Assembly (NCBI RefSeq): GCF_004005845.1
Contig: NZ_SADE01000004.1
Location: forward strand, 620,001-684,000
Source of the DNA: Hwanghaeella grinnelliae
Lineage (GTDB): Bacteria > Pseudomonadota > Alphaproteobacteria > UBA8366 > Aestuariispiraceae
Length of the DNA: 64,000 nt
Reading direction: 5' to 3'
The notes beneath the pieces were generated by a model. That model was given only the letters and a program-made list of their open reading frames with translations, did no database searches and was not told the DNA's origin. Of the stretch, positions 25,725-33,609 are shown piece by piece. Position 1 is the first letter of the stretch. Every line of letters begins with the position of its first letter. Made by a program: the position numbers and the translations under genes.

Positions 25725-26603
25725 CTATCTGTCGTTTGGATCCTGCCAGTAATACCCGCTTTCCCGCAGTGCGACTTCATAGTCGGAGATCGCCTTCACC
25801 CCGGGCGGGCCAAGCTTGACCGCGATGGCGGCGCTGAGGATCTCCAAGGAAGCGTTCAAGGTGATCATCGAGGGATAATAATGCGGGCTGCTGGTATCGA
25901 TGCAGATGGCGGCTTCGGCGATCAGCGCGATGGGTGAGGAGCGCCGGTCGGTCACCGACGCGACAGGCACGCCGCGTCGATGGGCGAACTGGGCGGCCTC
26001 AACGGTCTGCGCGGCATAGGGCGAGGTGGAGATTGCGAGGACAAGGTCCTTCGGTCCCGCTGTCGCTAGGCCGTCAATCGCGCGGATTCCCATATTGTTC
26101 GCCAATTCGATTCCCGGCATTGCCAGTCGGCAGACATAGTGGAAGCTGACTGCCTGGCCGAAGGAAGCGCCGCTGGCGACCACATAGGTGGTTTCCGCGG
26201 CGGCGGCCAGTTCGGCAACGCGTCCCACTTCGTGACTGAAGACCGCCTCGGTGAATCCGTCTATGCCGTGTATCGCCGCCTCGGCGGTGCGTGCGATCAG
26301 ACCCGGAACACCGTCATGGCCGGTCCGCCGCCGCAGATTGTCCGCCCGGTCGCCATAGGTCCCGGTCGAAACGCCCCGGCGGAAGACGTCGCGGAAGGCC
26401 TCGTAGTTCGGAAACCCCACCCGTGTCGCCAGGCGCAGCATGGTCGGCGGGGAGACACCGGCCCGTGCGGCCATCACCCGCATGGAATGAACCGCGACGG
26501 CGCGCGGGTCGTCCAGGACCACCATGGCGGCGCGCTGCATCTGCGGACTCAGTTCCTTGTAGGCAGCCGATATCTCATTGATTACGACAGGCATTTCCGA
26601 CAT
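25725..26603 (-). CDS. RpiR/MurR-family regulator with SIS domain
   Basis: A 292-residue regulator. The N-terminal HTH_6 domain (residues 1-80) reads YKELSPQMQRAAMVVLDDPRAVAVHSMRVMAARAGVSPPTMLRLATRVGF in parts, with the recognition helix at SPPTMLRLATRV. The C-terminal SIS domain (about 115-265) contains TYVVASGASFGQAV, LVLAISTSPYAAQTVEAAQFAHRRGVPVASVTDRRSSPIA and similar sugar-phosphate-binding elements. Family members usually sense phosphosugars or small metabolites. ATG 26603 is preferred over the upstream TTG at 26615. It is divergent from the amino-acid transporter, which it probably controls, with a palindrome just before its start. Confidence 0.88.
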   Translation of the reverse strand: MSEMPVVINEISAAYKELSPQMQRAAMVVLDDPRAVAVHSMRVMAARAGVSPPTMLRLATRVGFPNYEAFRDVFRRGVSTGTYGDRADNLRRRTGHDGVPGLIARTAEAAIHGIDGFTEAVFSHEVGRVAELAAAAETTYVVASGASFGQAVSFHYVCRLAMPGIELANNMGIRAIDGLATAGPKDLVLAISTSPYAAQTVEAAQFAHRRGVPVASVTDRRSSPIALIAEAAICIDTSSPHYYPSMITLNASLEILSAAIAVKLGPPGVKAISDYEVALRESGYYWQDPNDR

Positions 26604-26615
26604 GGTGAGACTCAA

Positions 26616-26635
26616 TTTGTAACAAACGGTACAAA
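26616..26635. promoter_or_regulatory. Candidate RpiR-family operator
   Basis: TTTGTA (26616-26621) and TACAAA (26630-26635) form a perfect inverted repeat with an 8-base spacer, 13 bases before the regulator's ATG. It lies between the regulator and the transporter it faces, fitting autoregulation plus control of the divergent operon. Confidence 0.45.
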
Positions 26636-26729
26636 CATATTGCCTCTGTTACCCCTCGGGAAACAAGCGGAGATTAAGCGGAGATCAACCATAGACTGTT
26701 CAAAAGCTTTCCCGCACTGCACAATCAAG

Positions 26730-26757
26730 TTGACACGGGAAACAAACGTTCCATAAG
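26730..26757 (+). promoter_or_regulatory. Putative sigma-70 promoter of the amino-acid transporter operon
   Basis: A perfect TTGACA -35 hexamer (26730-26735) is followed after 16 bases by CATAAG (26752-26757), a four-of-six match to the -10 box. It would place the start of transcription about 140 bases before the binding-protein ATG. Confidence 0.45.
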
Positions 26758-26902
26758 CTTCGGGACGAGCGTCCTGCCGTGAGGCCGGATGCAGAGACCG
26801 AACAGGGTCACTAGGGGTCTGGAAAGAAGGCGCTCGGGCTTTTGAGCCTGGAATTATGGGCCTACGGTGGACCTTGCAGTCACGCAATTTGGGAGACCAG
26901 TG

Positions 26903-27736
26903 ATGAAAAAGTTATTTTCGGCGATTTCCGTTGCCGCCTTGCTCGCGACGACGTCCGCCGCGACGGCCGCGCAATGCACGAACGACACCTGGAACAAGGT
27001 GATGACCCGCGGCAAAATGGTCGTCGGCGTCAAGGCCGACTACAAGCCTTGGGGTTTCCGGAACGAAAGCGGCGAAATCGTCGGCATGGAAATCGACATG
27101 GCCAAGGCCGCGGCGGATGCCATGGGCGTCGACTTGGAACTGGTTCCGGTTCAGTCCTCCAACCGCATGCAGTTCCTGGAACAGGGCAAGATCGACATGA
27201 TGATCGCCACCATGTCGGACCGTGACGACCGCCGCAAAATCGTCGGCATTGTTCAGCCGAACTATTATACGTCGGGCACCAATGTCATGGCGCCGAAGGC
27301 GCTGGGCCTGACCAAGTGGGAAGACCTGCGCGGCAAGCCGGTCTGCGGCAAGCAGGGCGCGTTCTATAACAAGATCGTCGCCGAACGCTACGGTGCGGAA
27401 ATCATCGCCTTCACCGGCAACGCGGAAGCGAAGCAGGCCCTGCGCGACAAGAAATGCATCGCCTGGGTCTATGACGACAGCTCCATCGGGTCCGACCTCG
27501 CGTCGGGCAACTGGGACGAGTTCGAAATGCCGCTCGTTTCCGAAGATGACAACCCCTGGGGCCTCGCCGTTCCGCTGGAAGAAAAGAACTGCATCTTCGG
27601 CAACTTCATGTCGGGCCTCAGCTACAACATGCTGGCGGACGGTTCCCTGGTGGAGCTTGAGAAGAAGTGGGGCATCAAGCCGACTCAGTTCCTGGCCGAC
27701 AAGCTTGAAAACTTCGCCGATTGGCTGGAAAAGTAA
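26903..27736 (+). CDS. Amino-acid ABC transporter substrate-binding protein
   Basis: A 277-residue family 3 periplasmic binding protein. The signal peptide MKKLFSAISVAALLATTSAATA is cleaved near ATA-A. The mature start contains WNKVMTRGKMVVGVKADYKPWGFRNESGEIVGMEID, the standard lobe-1 opening of polar amino-acid binding proteins, followed by VQSSNRMQFLEQGKIDMMIATMS. The substrate arginine normally found in the TxxR block is in DRDDRRKIV. Cysteines at KPVCGKQG and DKKCIAW could form a disulphide. ATG 26903 follows GGGAG. It is the first gene of an SBP-permease-permease-ATPase operon; the exact amino acid is not predictable. Confidence 0.93.
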   Translation: MKKLFSAISVAALLATTSAATAAQCTNDTWNKVMTRGKMVVGVKADYKPWGFRNESGEIVGMEIDMAKAAADAMGVDLELVPVQSSNRMQFLEQGKIDMMIATMSDRDDRRKIVGIVQPNYYTSGTNVMAPKALGLTKWEDLRGKPVCGKQGAFYNKIVAERYGAEIIAFTGNAEAKQALRDKKCIAWVYDDSSIGSDLASGNWDEFEMPLVSEDDNPWGLAVPLEEKNCIFGNFMSGLSYNMLADGSLVELEKKWGIKPTQFLADKLENFADWLEK

Positions 27737-27754
27737 GGTTTCGTAATTGGTCCT

Positions 27755-27790
27755 CGGGGCGCCCCGGTCATTAGCGGCCGGGACGCCCCG
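27755..27790 (+). terminator. Intra-operon hairpin after the binding-protein gene
   Basis: Arms CGGGGCG (27755-27761) and CGCCCCG (27784-27790), extended by CCCGG/CCGGG after a single mismatch, enclose a 10-base loop. TTGATCTTTTT follows. It is probably a partial terminator or mRNA-stabilising end that keeps binding-protein levels above those of the permeases. Confidence 0.65.
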
Positions 27791-27816
27791 TTGATCTTTT
27801 TGGAACGTACCAATCG

Positions 27817-28572
27817 ATGATCGAATTCATCCGCCAGTTTTTCCTCGACCTGTACGAAGGCGCGCCGCGCTGGAATTTCATCTTCTTCCATGATGAAACC
27901 CAGTGGGAACGCGTCGTCAGTGGCTTTTGGGTCACGGTTGAACTTTCCATCTTCTGCGTGATTTTCAGCGTCATCATCGGCGTAGTCGGGGCCTGGCTGC
28001 AAAACTCGCCGTCGCGGATCCTGCGTCTCTGCGTTCAGGGTTATATTCAGTTCTTCCGCAATACGCCGCCTTTCGTGCAATTGCTGTTCTTCTATTTCGC
28101 GCTCGGCCAGTTCACGCCGACCTATTCGCCGGACGGCTGGCTGGAAGTGCCGATCATCACGAATGTCGGCTGGGCGATCATCTCACTCAGTTTCTTCGCC
28201 GGCGCCTTCAATGTTGAAATCTTCCGATCCGGGATCGAAGCGGTGCCGGAATCGACACAGGAAGCGGCCGAAGCCCTGGGCTTCAATCGGTTTCAAATTT
28301 ATACGCGGATCGTCATGCCGCTGGCCTTCCGGGTCAGCCTGCCCGCGCTGAACAACAACCTCGTCAATCTGGTGAAGACGACGACCCAGGCCTTGGCCAT
28401 CGCGGTGCCGGAATTGTTGTACGAGATGCTCGGCATCTGGAACGACTATCCCTCCGCGCTCTATCCGGCGCTGACGGTGGTCTTCGTGGTCTATATCGGC
28501 CTTGTCGGGATATTGGTTCTGTCGATGAACAAGTGGGAGCGGGCGATGCGTATCCCCGGATACGGCGCATGA
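27817..28572 (+). CDS. Amino-acid ABC transporter permease (HisM/GlnP family), first subunit
   Basis: A 251-residue inner-membrane permease with five or six hydrophobic segments. GFWVTVELSIFCVIFSVIIGVVGAW and YIQFFRNTPPFVQLLFFYFALG (around residues 65-90) are the classic HisMQ opening. The EAA loop (STQEAAEALGFNRFQIYTRIVMPLAFRVSLPALNN in two parts) contacts the ATPase. The C-terminus has a final helix and GYGA. Its stop overlaps the next permease start (ATGA), so the two permeases are translationally coupled and form a heterodimer. Confidence 0.93.
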   Translation: MIEFIRQFFLDLYEGAPRWNFIFFHDETQWERVVSGFWVTVELSIFCVIFSVIIGVVGAWLQNSPSRILRLCVQGYIQFFRNTPPFVQLLFFYFALGQFTPTYSPDGWLEVPIITNVGWAIISLSFFAGAFNVEIFRSGIEAVPESTQEAAEALGFNRFQIYTRIVMPLAFRVSLPALNNNLVNLVKTTTQALAIAVPELLYEMLGIWNDYPSALYPALTVVFVVYIGLVGILVLSMNKWERAMRIPGYGA

Positions 28573-29459
28573 TAAGGCGTATACCCGGTCTCGATACAAA
28601 GGCGGCGACGGACCTCGCCGTGCTGCATCCTTTCGATCCGAATGGAAGCACCGCGCCCGACGGGCTGCTGGTCAGCCGTTGGATGGCCAAGCTGCCGCTC
28701 TGGACGCCGCTTGCCCTCGCCGCGCTGATCTTTGCTTGGCCGATGGCCGCGTTGGCGCAGAATTTCACCTATGGCGATGCGTTCGATACGCTGCTGCGCT
28801 GGATGCCTTTCCTGATCAAAAGCGGGTTCCTGTTCAATGTGCTGATCTCCTTCTTCGCGATGTTGATCGGGACCTTGCTCGGTACGGCGCTGGGCCTGGG
28901 CCAGATATCCCTGAACCCGGTGGTGCGGTGGTTCGCATGGGCCGTCACCCAGACATTCCGGAATTCGCCCTGGCTGGTTCTGCTGTTCATCGTGCTGCTG
29001 GCCTTTCCGTTCGAGATCGTGATCGGCACAGTGATCATTCCCGTGCCCGATTGGATGAAGGCGGTGGTCGGTCTGTCCCTGCCGGTCATGGCGAACATTT
29101 CCGAAATCGTGCGCGGTGCGGTGATCTCGGTCCCGACAGCGCAGTGGGAGGCCTCGGAATCTCTGGCCTTCAGCCGCACGCAGACCCTGTGGCGCATTAT
29201 TCTGCCGCAATGTTTCAAACGGATGATCCCGCCCTGGATGAACTGGTATGCGATCCTGACCATGGCGACGCCGCTGTGTTCGCTGCTGGGCGTCGAGGAA
29301 CTCCTGACCCTCACGCGCCAGGCGATGGAAGGGGCCGACAACCATCCGGAATTGCTGGTGCCGTTCTACTCTTTCGCGCTGCTGATTTTCTTTCTGTACT
29401 GCTATCCGATCGCCCGGCTGACGATCCGCCTGGAGCGCCGGTTCATGGTGAAATTATGA
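28569..29459 (+). CDS. Amino-acid ABC transporter permease, second subunit
   Basis: A 296-residue permease of the same family. It has an N-terminal extension of about 75 residues, including a basic start (MIRRIPGLDTK), a first hydrophobic segment and a short loop AALAQNFTYGDAF, before the conserved part. The core carries FLFNVLISFFAMLIGTLLGTALGL and TQTFRNSPWLVLLFIVLLAFP, and the EAA-loop AQWEASESLAFSRTQTLWRIILPQCFKRMIPPWMN in parts. ATG 28569 overlaps the previous stop. The extension makes it longer than its 251-residue partner, a common asymmetry in importers of this type. It is followed nine bases later by the ATPase gene. Confidence 0.92.
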   Translation: MIRRIPGLDTKAATDLAVLHPFDPNGSTAPDGLLVSRWMAKLPLWTPLALAALIFAWPMAALAQNFTYGDAFDTLLRWMPFLIKSGFLFNVLISFFAMLIGTLLGTALGLGQISLNPVVRWFAWAVTQTFRNSPWLVLLFIVLLAFPFEIVIGTVIIPVPDWMKAVVGLSLPVMANISEIVRGAVISVPTAQWEASESLAFSRTQTLWRIILPQCFKRMIPPWMNWYAILTMATPLCSLLGVEELLTLTRQAMEGADNHPELLVPFYSFALLIFFLYCYPIARLTIRLERRFMVKL

Positions 29460-29468
29460 GGTGCCGTC

Positions 29469-30224
29469 ATGGCTGAGAGCAACTGGACACCCGACCAACC
29501 GATGGTCAGCGCCAAGGATGTGCACAAATCCTTTGGCTCGCTGGAGGTCTTGAAGGGCGTCTCCATGGACGTGATGAAGGGCGAATGCGTCTGCGTGATC
29601 GGCCCGTCCGGTTCGGGCAAGTCGACCTTCATTCGCTGCATCAACGGCCTCAACGATATCCAGTCCGGTTCCATCACTGTGGAAGGGCAGGAGGTCAATG
29701 ACCCCAAGCTGGACAAACTTTCCCTGCGCAAGAAGGTCGGGATGGTCTTCCAACAGTACAATCTGTTCCCGCACAAGAATGCGATCGAGAACATCATGAT
29801 GGCCCCGGTCCTGGTCTTGAAAGAAGACAAGGACGAGGTTGAGGCCCGCGCCCGCGAATTGATCCGAAAGGTCCGCTTGGAAGGCAAGGAAGAAGCCTAT
29901 CCGGGTGAGCTATCCGGCGGTCAGCAGCAGCGCGTCGCCATCGCCCGCTCGCTCGCCATGCGGCCGGACGTGATGCTGTTCGACGAAGTGACCGCGGCGC
30001 TGGATCCTGAAACGGTGAAGGAAGTGCTGACCACCATCCGCGACCTAGCGGAAGAGGGGATGACCTGCATCCTGGTCACGCATGAAATGGGTTTTGCGCG
30101 CGAAGTCGCCAACCAGATCTATTTCACCGACCGCGGGGTTATCGTCGAACACGGCCCGCCCGCTACCTTCTTCAAGGAAGCGAAAGACCCCCGGACCAAG
30201 GAATTCCTCAGCCAGATCCTATGA
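29469..30224 (+). CDS. Amino-acid ABC transporter ATP-binding protein
   Basis: A 251-residue ABC ATPase of the polar amino-acid (HisP/GlnQ) class. It has Walker A GPSGSGKST, Q-loop MVFQQYNLFPHKNAIENI, signature LSGGQQQRVAIARSLA, Walker B VMLFDEVTAALDPE (note Val in place of the usual Pro of DEPT) and H-loop LVTHEMGFAREVAN. DRGVIVEHGPPATFF is typical of the C-terminus. It completes a four-gene importer with the binding protein and two permeases. It ends four bases before the 3' end of the convergent HxlR gene. Confidence 0.95.
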   Translation: MAESNWTPDQPMVSAKDVHKSFGSLEVLKGVSMDVMKGECVCVIGPSGSGKSTFIRCINGLNDIQSGSITVEGQEVNDPKLDKLSLRKKVGMVFQQYNLFPHKNAIENIMMAPVLVLKEDKDEVEARARELIRKVRLEGKEEAYPGELSGGQQQRVAIARSLAMRPDVMLFDEVTAALDPETVKEVLTTIRDLAEEGMTCILVTHEMGFAREVANQIYFTDRGVIVEHGPPATFFKEAKDPRTKEFLSQIL

Positions 30225-30227
30225 CGT

Positions 30228-30584
30228 TCAGGCTGGCTTTCGGGTCATGAACCAGTCGGGCGGTTTCCAGGTTTCAGGCATGTAGTGATTTGCCCAGCGG
30301 CAAATTTCCTGCAGCGTGGGCAGCAAGGCTTCGCCTTTTTCCGTTAATGTGTATTCGAAGCGCTTCGGCCTTTCCTGGTAGGCTCGTTTGCGCACCAGTC
30401 CCGCCTGTTCCATTCGATTCAGACGGTCGGCAAGGGTGCTGGTCGTGATGCGTTCCGGCGAGTCCAGGAAATCCGAATATTTCCGCTTTCCCGCGAGCAG
30501 GTCGCGGACCAGTACAAGGGTCCAGCGGTCCCCGATCGTCTCAAGGCTCGTCGCGATTGGGCATTGCGAGCGGGAAATCTCCAT
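30228..30584 (-). CDS. HxlR-family transcriptional regulator
   Basis: A 118-residue winged-helix regulator beginning MEISRSQCPIATSLETIGDRWTLVLVRDLLAGKRKYSDF, the diagnostic HxlR start with a conserved N-terminal cysteine. ITTSTLADRLNRMEQAGLVRKRAYQERPKRFEYTLTEKG (in parts) provides the recognition helix and wing. Members of this family commonly repress a divergent gene and respond to thiol-reactive electrophiles such as aldehydes or quinones via the conserved cysteine. A perfect palindrome lies 50 bases upstream. The divergent neighbour is a GFA/CENP-V-type zinc protein, a plausible target. Confidence 0.9.
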   Translation of the reverse strand: MEISRSQCPIATSLETIGDRWTLVLVRDLLAGKRKYSDFLDSPERITTSTLADRLNRMEQAGLVRKRAYQERPKRFEYTLTEKGEALLPTLQEICRWANHYMPETWKPPDWFMTRKPA

Positions 30585-30612
30585 GGCTGATCCTAACGTA
30601 AAAAACCTATAT

Positions 30613-30642
30613 GTAACTTGTAACTTGCAATAGACAAGTTAC
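30613..30642. promoter_or_regulatory. HxlR-type operator with extra half-site
   Basis: GTAACTTG (30620-30627) and CAAGTTAC (30635-30642) form a perfect 8-base inverted repeat with a 7-base spacer. An extra direct copy of GTAACTTG at 30613-30620 overlaps the first arm by one base. It lies 29 bases upstream of the HxlR start in the divergent region. Confidence 0.65.
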
Positions 30643-30789
30643 TATGCTTCGATTTGTCCGGCAAGGGGGAGGCCCGCTGGCGTGGACCGATCGAGAGAGA
30701 AACCCTGAAAAGAACCGTTTCGTGTGTGCGCCTTGATGAGAGCGGCCTGCTATAGGCGGGCCGGGTGATTGGAAGAGGAGAAGCAGGTA

Positions 30790-31227
30790 ATGTTGGAAGG
30801 TAGCTGCCTTTGCGGCACGGTTCAGTACCGGACGGAGGCCCAACCGATGATCACCGGGCACTGCTATTGCATTGATTGCCGGAAATCGAGCGGTACGTCC
30901 CATTGCACGCATGTGATGGTGCCGCAGGACGGATTGACCATGACCGGGGATGTGAAACTCTACGAACGCCCGGCCGATAGCGGCAATATCGTCAGCCGGG
31001 GTTTTTGCCCGGATTGCGGATCGCCGGTCTTTTCGACCAACAGTGCCTTCGCGGGCATGGTCATTCTGCGCGCCTCTAGCTTGGACAACCCGGATGCGGT
31101 GGAACCGGAGATGGCGGTCTATGCCAGCCGGGCGCCGGGTTGGGCCAAAATCGATGAGACCAAACCCGTTTTCCCGGAAATGCCGCCGGGCGGGCCGGAT
31201 CGCGTTATCGAGGAACGAAGCGAGTAG
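30790..31227 (+). CDS. GFA (glutathione-dependent formaldehyde-activating)/CENP-V family zinc protein
   Basis: A 145-residue zinc-binding protein. The cysteines occur in the family's characteristic spacings: GSCLCGTVQYR near the start, GHCYCIDCRKSSG (residues about 23-35) and GFCPDCGSPVFSTN (about 70-83). The family includes the Gfa formaldehyde-activating enzyme and many uncharacterised homologues, so glutathione or formaldehyde activity is not certain. ATG 30790 follows GGAAGAGGAGAAGCAGG. Divergent position relative to HxlR and the intervening palindrome suggest HxlR control, consistent with aldehyde sensing by that family. Confidence 0.88.
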   Translation: MLEGSCLCGTVQYRTEAQPMITGHCYCIDCRKSSGTSHCTHVMVPQDGLTMTGDVKLYERPADSGNIVSRGFCPDCGSPVFSTNSAFAGMVILRASSLDNPDAVEPEMAVYASRAPGWAKIDETKPVFPEMPPGGPDRVIEERSE

Positions 31228-31292
31228 CGCAGGAAACGCCGACACCGGCCGTTGCCATCAGGCGGCGGCCCTTCCCGGCAAAGTGAGGCTGT

Positions 31293-31637
31293 ATGGCTTA
31301 TGATGAGGAATTGACCGCCCGCATGCGCAGCTTTGTTGAAGGCCTGGAAGGCGTGTCGGAAAAGAAGATGATGGGCGGCATGTGCTTTCTGCTCAATGGT
31401 CACATGATCGGCGGGGCCGACCGGTCGAAGACCGGGCAGGGGCGTTTCCTGTTTCGGGTCGGCAAACCGAACGACAACAAGGCCGCCACCATGCCGGGCG
31501 CGGAGCCGCTGATGCAGGGCGGAAAGCGGCTGACTGGCCTTTTTTTCGTCGCCGAAGACATCTGTGACGACACGGTGATGAAGGAATGGATGTCGCTGGC
31601 TATAGACCACGCGCTTTCCCTGCCGGCGAAGGCCTGA
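31293..31637 (+). CDS. TfoX N-terminal domain protein
   Basis: A 114-residue protein with the TfoX/Sxy N-terminal fold: MAYDEELTARMRSFVEGLEGVSEKKMMGGMCFLLNGHM near the start, and a conserved later RFLFRVG followed by PLMQGGKRLTGLFFV. Full TfoX proteins have a second C-terminal domain; this short form is widespread outside competent bacteria and its role is unknown. It lies 65 bases downstream of the GFA gene in the same direction and may share its transcript. No competence genes other than the CinA-N protein are in the window. Confidence 0.85.
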   Translation: MAYDEELTARMRSFVEGLEGVSEKKMMGGMCFLLNGHMIGGADRSKTGQGRFLFRVGKPNDNKAATMPGAEPLMQGGKRLTGLFFVAEDICDDTVMKEWMSLAIDHALSLPAKA

Positions 31638-31888
31638 CAGTTGCCGCCGGCGGGGATGTCTTCAAGGGGGCAGCCTGAATCCGGCGACTGTATGTTTTTC
31701 CTACTCACAAGGTGCCTGCTAAATGCAGCCGAATCCTTCAAGACCCGATCATTAAAGAAGGGTCTACTGCGACATTCGGTGGGGTGACGAGGCGGCATTT
31801 GAAATTCGCCGAACACCATCGGTCGGCAGCGACGCGATAGCTCATGCTTTTAGCCTCTGTGCATCCGGCATAAAAATGATAGACATCA

Positions 31889-32152
31889 ATGGCCGACTTA
31901 AGCGGTTGCTTCTTATTTAGAGGTCTTGGCCCGATGCTGAAAACCTTTCTCTATGGTCTTGCCGCCTGCTTGTTTGTGGGACCGATCGCGGTATGGATCT
32001 ATTTCGTCGAGCTTGCTTGCGCTTATCAAACCAGCAATGCCGACTGCGGTTTTCAGTTGGCCAATTTCTTGGATTCCGAGTTTTTTGTCTTAGCGGCCTT
32101 GCCTTGGATTTTGGCGGGATTTTGCGCGTTCCTGGGTTTCAAGCGACGTTGA
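31889..32152 (+). CDS. Small two-helix membrane protein
   Basis: An 87-residue frame (or 72 residues from an internal ATG at 31934, MLKTFLYGLAACLF). Two hydrophobic stretches (about residues 16-38 and 63-83) flank a short loop with two cysteines (ACAYQTSNADCGF), which would lie in the periplasm and could form a disulphide. It ends in a basic GFKRR, consistent with a cytoplasmic C-terminus. No family is recognised. The 250-base region before it holds nothing I can support. Confidence 0.5.
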   Translation: MADLSGCFLFRGLGPMLKTFLYGLAACLFVGPIAVWIYFVELACAYQTSNADCGFQLANFLDSEFFVLAALPWILAGFCAFLGFKRR

Positions 32153-32200
32153 ATGACATAGGCCCCAGTTTGATATTCTGGGCTTTCCTGCGGGGCTTTC

Positions 32201-32232
32201 AAAAAAAAGGAGAGACCCGTTTGGGTCTCTCC
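32201..32232 (-). terminator. Rho-independent terminator for minus-strand transcription
   Basis: The perfect ten-base stem GGAGAGACCC (32209-32218)/GGGTCTCTCC (32223-32232) with loop GTTT is preceded on the plus strand by eight A (32201-32208), which become a U-tract in a minus-strand transcript. No clear large minus-strand gene lies upstream of it, implying a short transcript from 32.25-32.45 kb. Confidence 0.8.
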
Positions 32233-32276
32233 AGTTGCTTCCTTCCTGGAACGTAAAGGCTGTGGGGGCCTTCGGG

Positions 32277-32360
32277 TCAGGCGGAAACATCCGTCGGATG
32301 CGGCCCTTGTAGGGGATGGTCCGGATTGTCGTCTTGGTCTTGAACATGGCTGAGCTGCAT
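32277..32360 (-). CDS. Possible 27-residue acidic peptide
   Basis: A short frame MQLSHVQDQDDNPDHPLQGP followed by HPTDVSA, preceded by AAGGAACAGGAA at a suitable distance and followed 45 bases later by a strong minus-strand terminator. It is rich in Asp, Gln, His and Pro, hence probably disordered. It is the best-supported candidate for what the orphan terminator ends, but a non-coding RNA or one of two longer overlapping frames is equally possible. The 407-base interval 32153-32559 otherwise holds only the LysR promoter region. Confidence 0.25.
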   Translation of the reverse strand: MQLSHVQDQDDNPDHPLQGPHPTDVSA

Positions 32361-32559
32361 GGGTCGTTCCTGTTCCTTGTTTGGTTCCGTGCCGGTGGCT
32401 GCATCCGACTGAAGTCCTCACCGGAACCTCAGTTGTTTCTGCCTTGCCTCCTTATAGTTGGGTAATTCTTTGAAAGCTTAAATACGAAAACAGATAAAAT
32501 TTTGATAGGAATTTCCTATCTAAGTGTTTCACACTTTCAGAACGACCTTGGGAGGGACC

Positions 32560-33495
32560 GTGTCAACACGTTCCAAGATCACGCTGAAACAGCTCGAGAT
32601 GATGATCTCGCTCGGGACCGAATTGAATTTCAGGAAGGCGGCGGAGAGGATCGGCGTCAGCCAACCGTCGCTCAGCGCGCAGATTCAGGCGCTGGAAGAA
32701 GCGGTCGGTCTCAGGATGGTCGAACGGGCGCGCAGCGGCACCATCCTGACACCGGCGGGCAGGGAGGTTCTGCGCCGCGCCCAGACCGTCATGGGGGAAG
32801 TCCGCGGGCTTGAGGATTATGCATCCGACATGCGGCTCGGACCGGCCGGTACCATTCGGCTGGGCACGAAGACGACGTTGGGTCCGTATATTCTGCCGCG
32901 CCTCGTCTCCCGGCTGCATCGGGAAAGCCCCGAGCTTAGGCTTTATATCCGGGAAAGCGCGCCCCGCGACCTGGAAGTCGAACTCTATAATGGCGTGCAC
33001 GACCTCATCCTTGTGCAATTGCCCCTGACGGATACCGACCTTTCGGTCGCCCGCCTGTTCAGGGAACCGCTTTATCTTGCGGTCGCGGCCGATCATCCGC
33101 TTGCCTCCCGCAAGGCGATTGAGCCCGAATTGCTGAAGGGGTTGGAGGTCCTGTCGCTGAACCCGAGTTTTCATCTCCACGACCAAGTCCTGTCCCTGTG
33201 CCGGGATTTTGGCGCAACATTGCTGCGGGACTATGAGGGCACCAGCCTCGACGCCTTGCGGCAGATGGTGGGCATGGGGATGGGTACGACGTTCCTGCCG
33301 GCCTTATACGTTCAATCCGAACTGCCGTCCCGCGACGACGTCGTCGTACTGGAAGTGGTCGGCAAACCGATCTACCGATCCACCGGTCTCGCCTGGCGCA
33401 AATCGGCGGGGCGCGTCTCCGCCTTCCACCTGATCGCCGACACGATCCGCCAGGTGGTGAAACAAGACTGTCCGCAACTCGTCTTGGAGAGGTGA
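32560..33495 (+). CDS. LysR-family transcriptional regulator
   Basis: A 311-residue regulator. GTG 32560 is chosen because GGGAGGGACC directly precedes it; the longer GTG at 32524 has no such site. The HTH reads ITLKQLEMMISLGTELNFRKAAERIGVSQPSLSAQIQALEE in parts, followed by the linker helix and a LysR substrate-binding domain (about 90-295). PAGTIRLGTKTTLGPYILPRLV resembles OxyR-type openings, and LSLNPSFHLHDQVLSLCRDFG resembles the hydrogen-peroxide sensor region of OxyR, with a Cys in LSLCRDFG. A second cysteine at the OxyR 208 position is not obvious, so redox sensing is only a suggestion. Confidence 0.9.
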   Translation: MSTRSKITLKQLEMMISLGTELNFRKAAERIGVSQPSLSAQIQALEEAVGLRMVERARSGTILTPAGREVLRRAQTVMGEVRGLEDYASDMRLGPAGTIRLGTKTTLGPYILPRLVSRLHRESPELRLYIRESAPRDLEVELYNGVHDLILVQLPLTDTDLSVARLFREPLYLAVAADHPLASRKAIEPELLKGLEVLSLNPSFHLHDQVLSLCRDFGATLLRDYEGTSLDALRQMVGMGMGTTFLPALYVQSELPSRDDVVVLEVVGKPIYRSTGLAWRKSAGRVSAFHLIADTIRQVVKQDCPQLVLER

Positions 33496-33609
33496 ACGAC
33501 CAGCCGGTTTTTTTGGGGGGGCGTCCACGGCGGTTGTTAAACTAAGATCGGCACACCGTGTAATGCGCCACGGTAACAACTGCTTGGAACAGACCGTATC
33601 CTTGCGCGC

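Noticed and set aside
31638-31888. Minus-strand frame upstream of the TfoX-like gene (31400-31819)
   Set aside because: It mostly overlaps the TfoX gene antisense and lacks a ribosome site; nothing supports a gene in this gap.
32053-32421. Two overlapping minus-strand frames of 104-122 codons through the terminator hairpin
   Set aside because: They run through the strong terminator and into the end of the small membrane-protein gene; their sequences are Arg/Pro/Thr-rich without structure.
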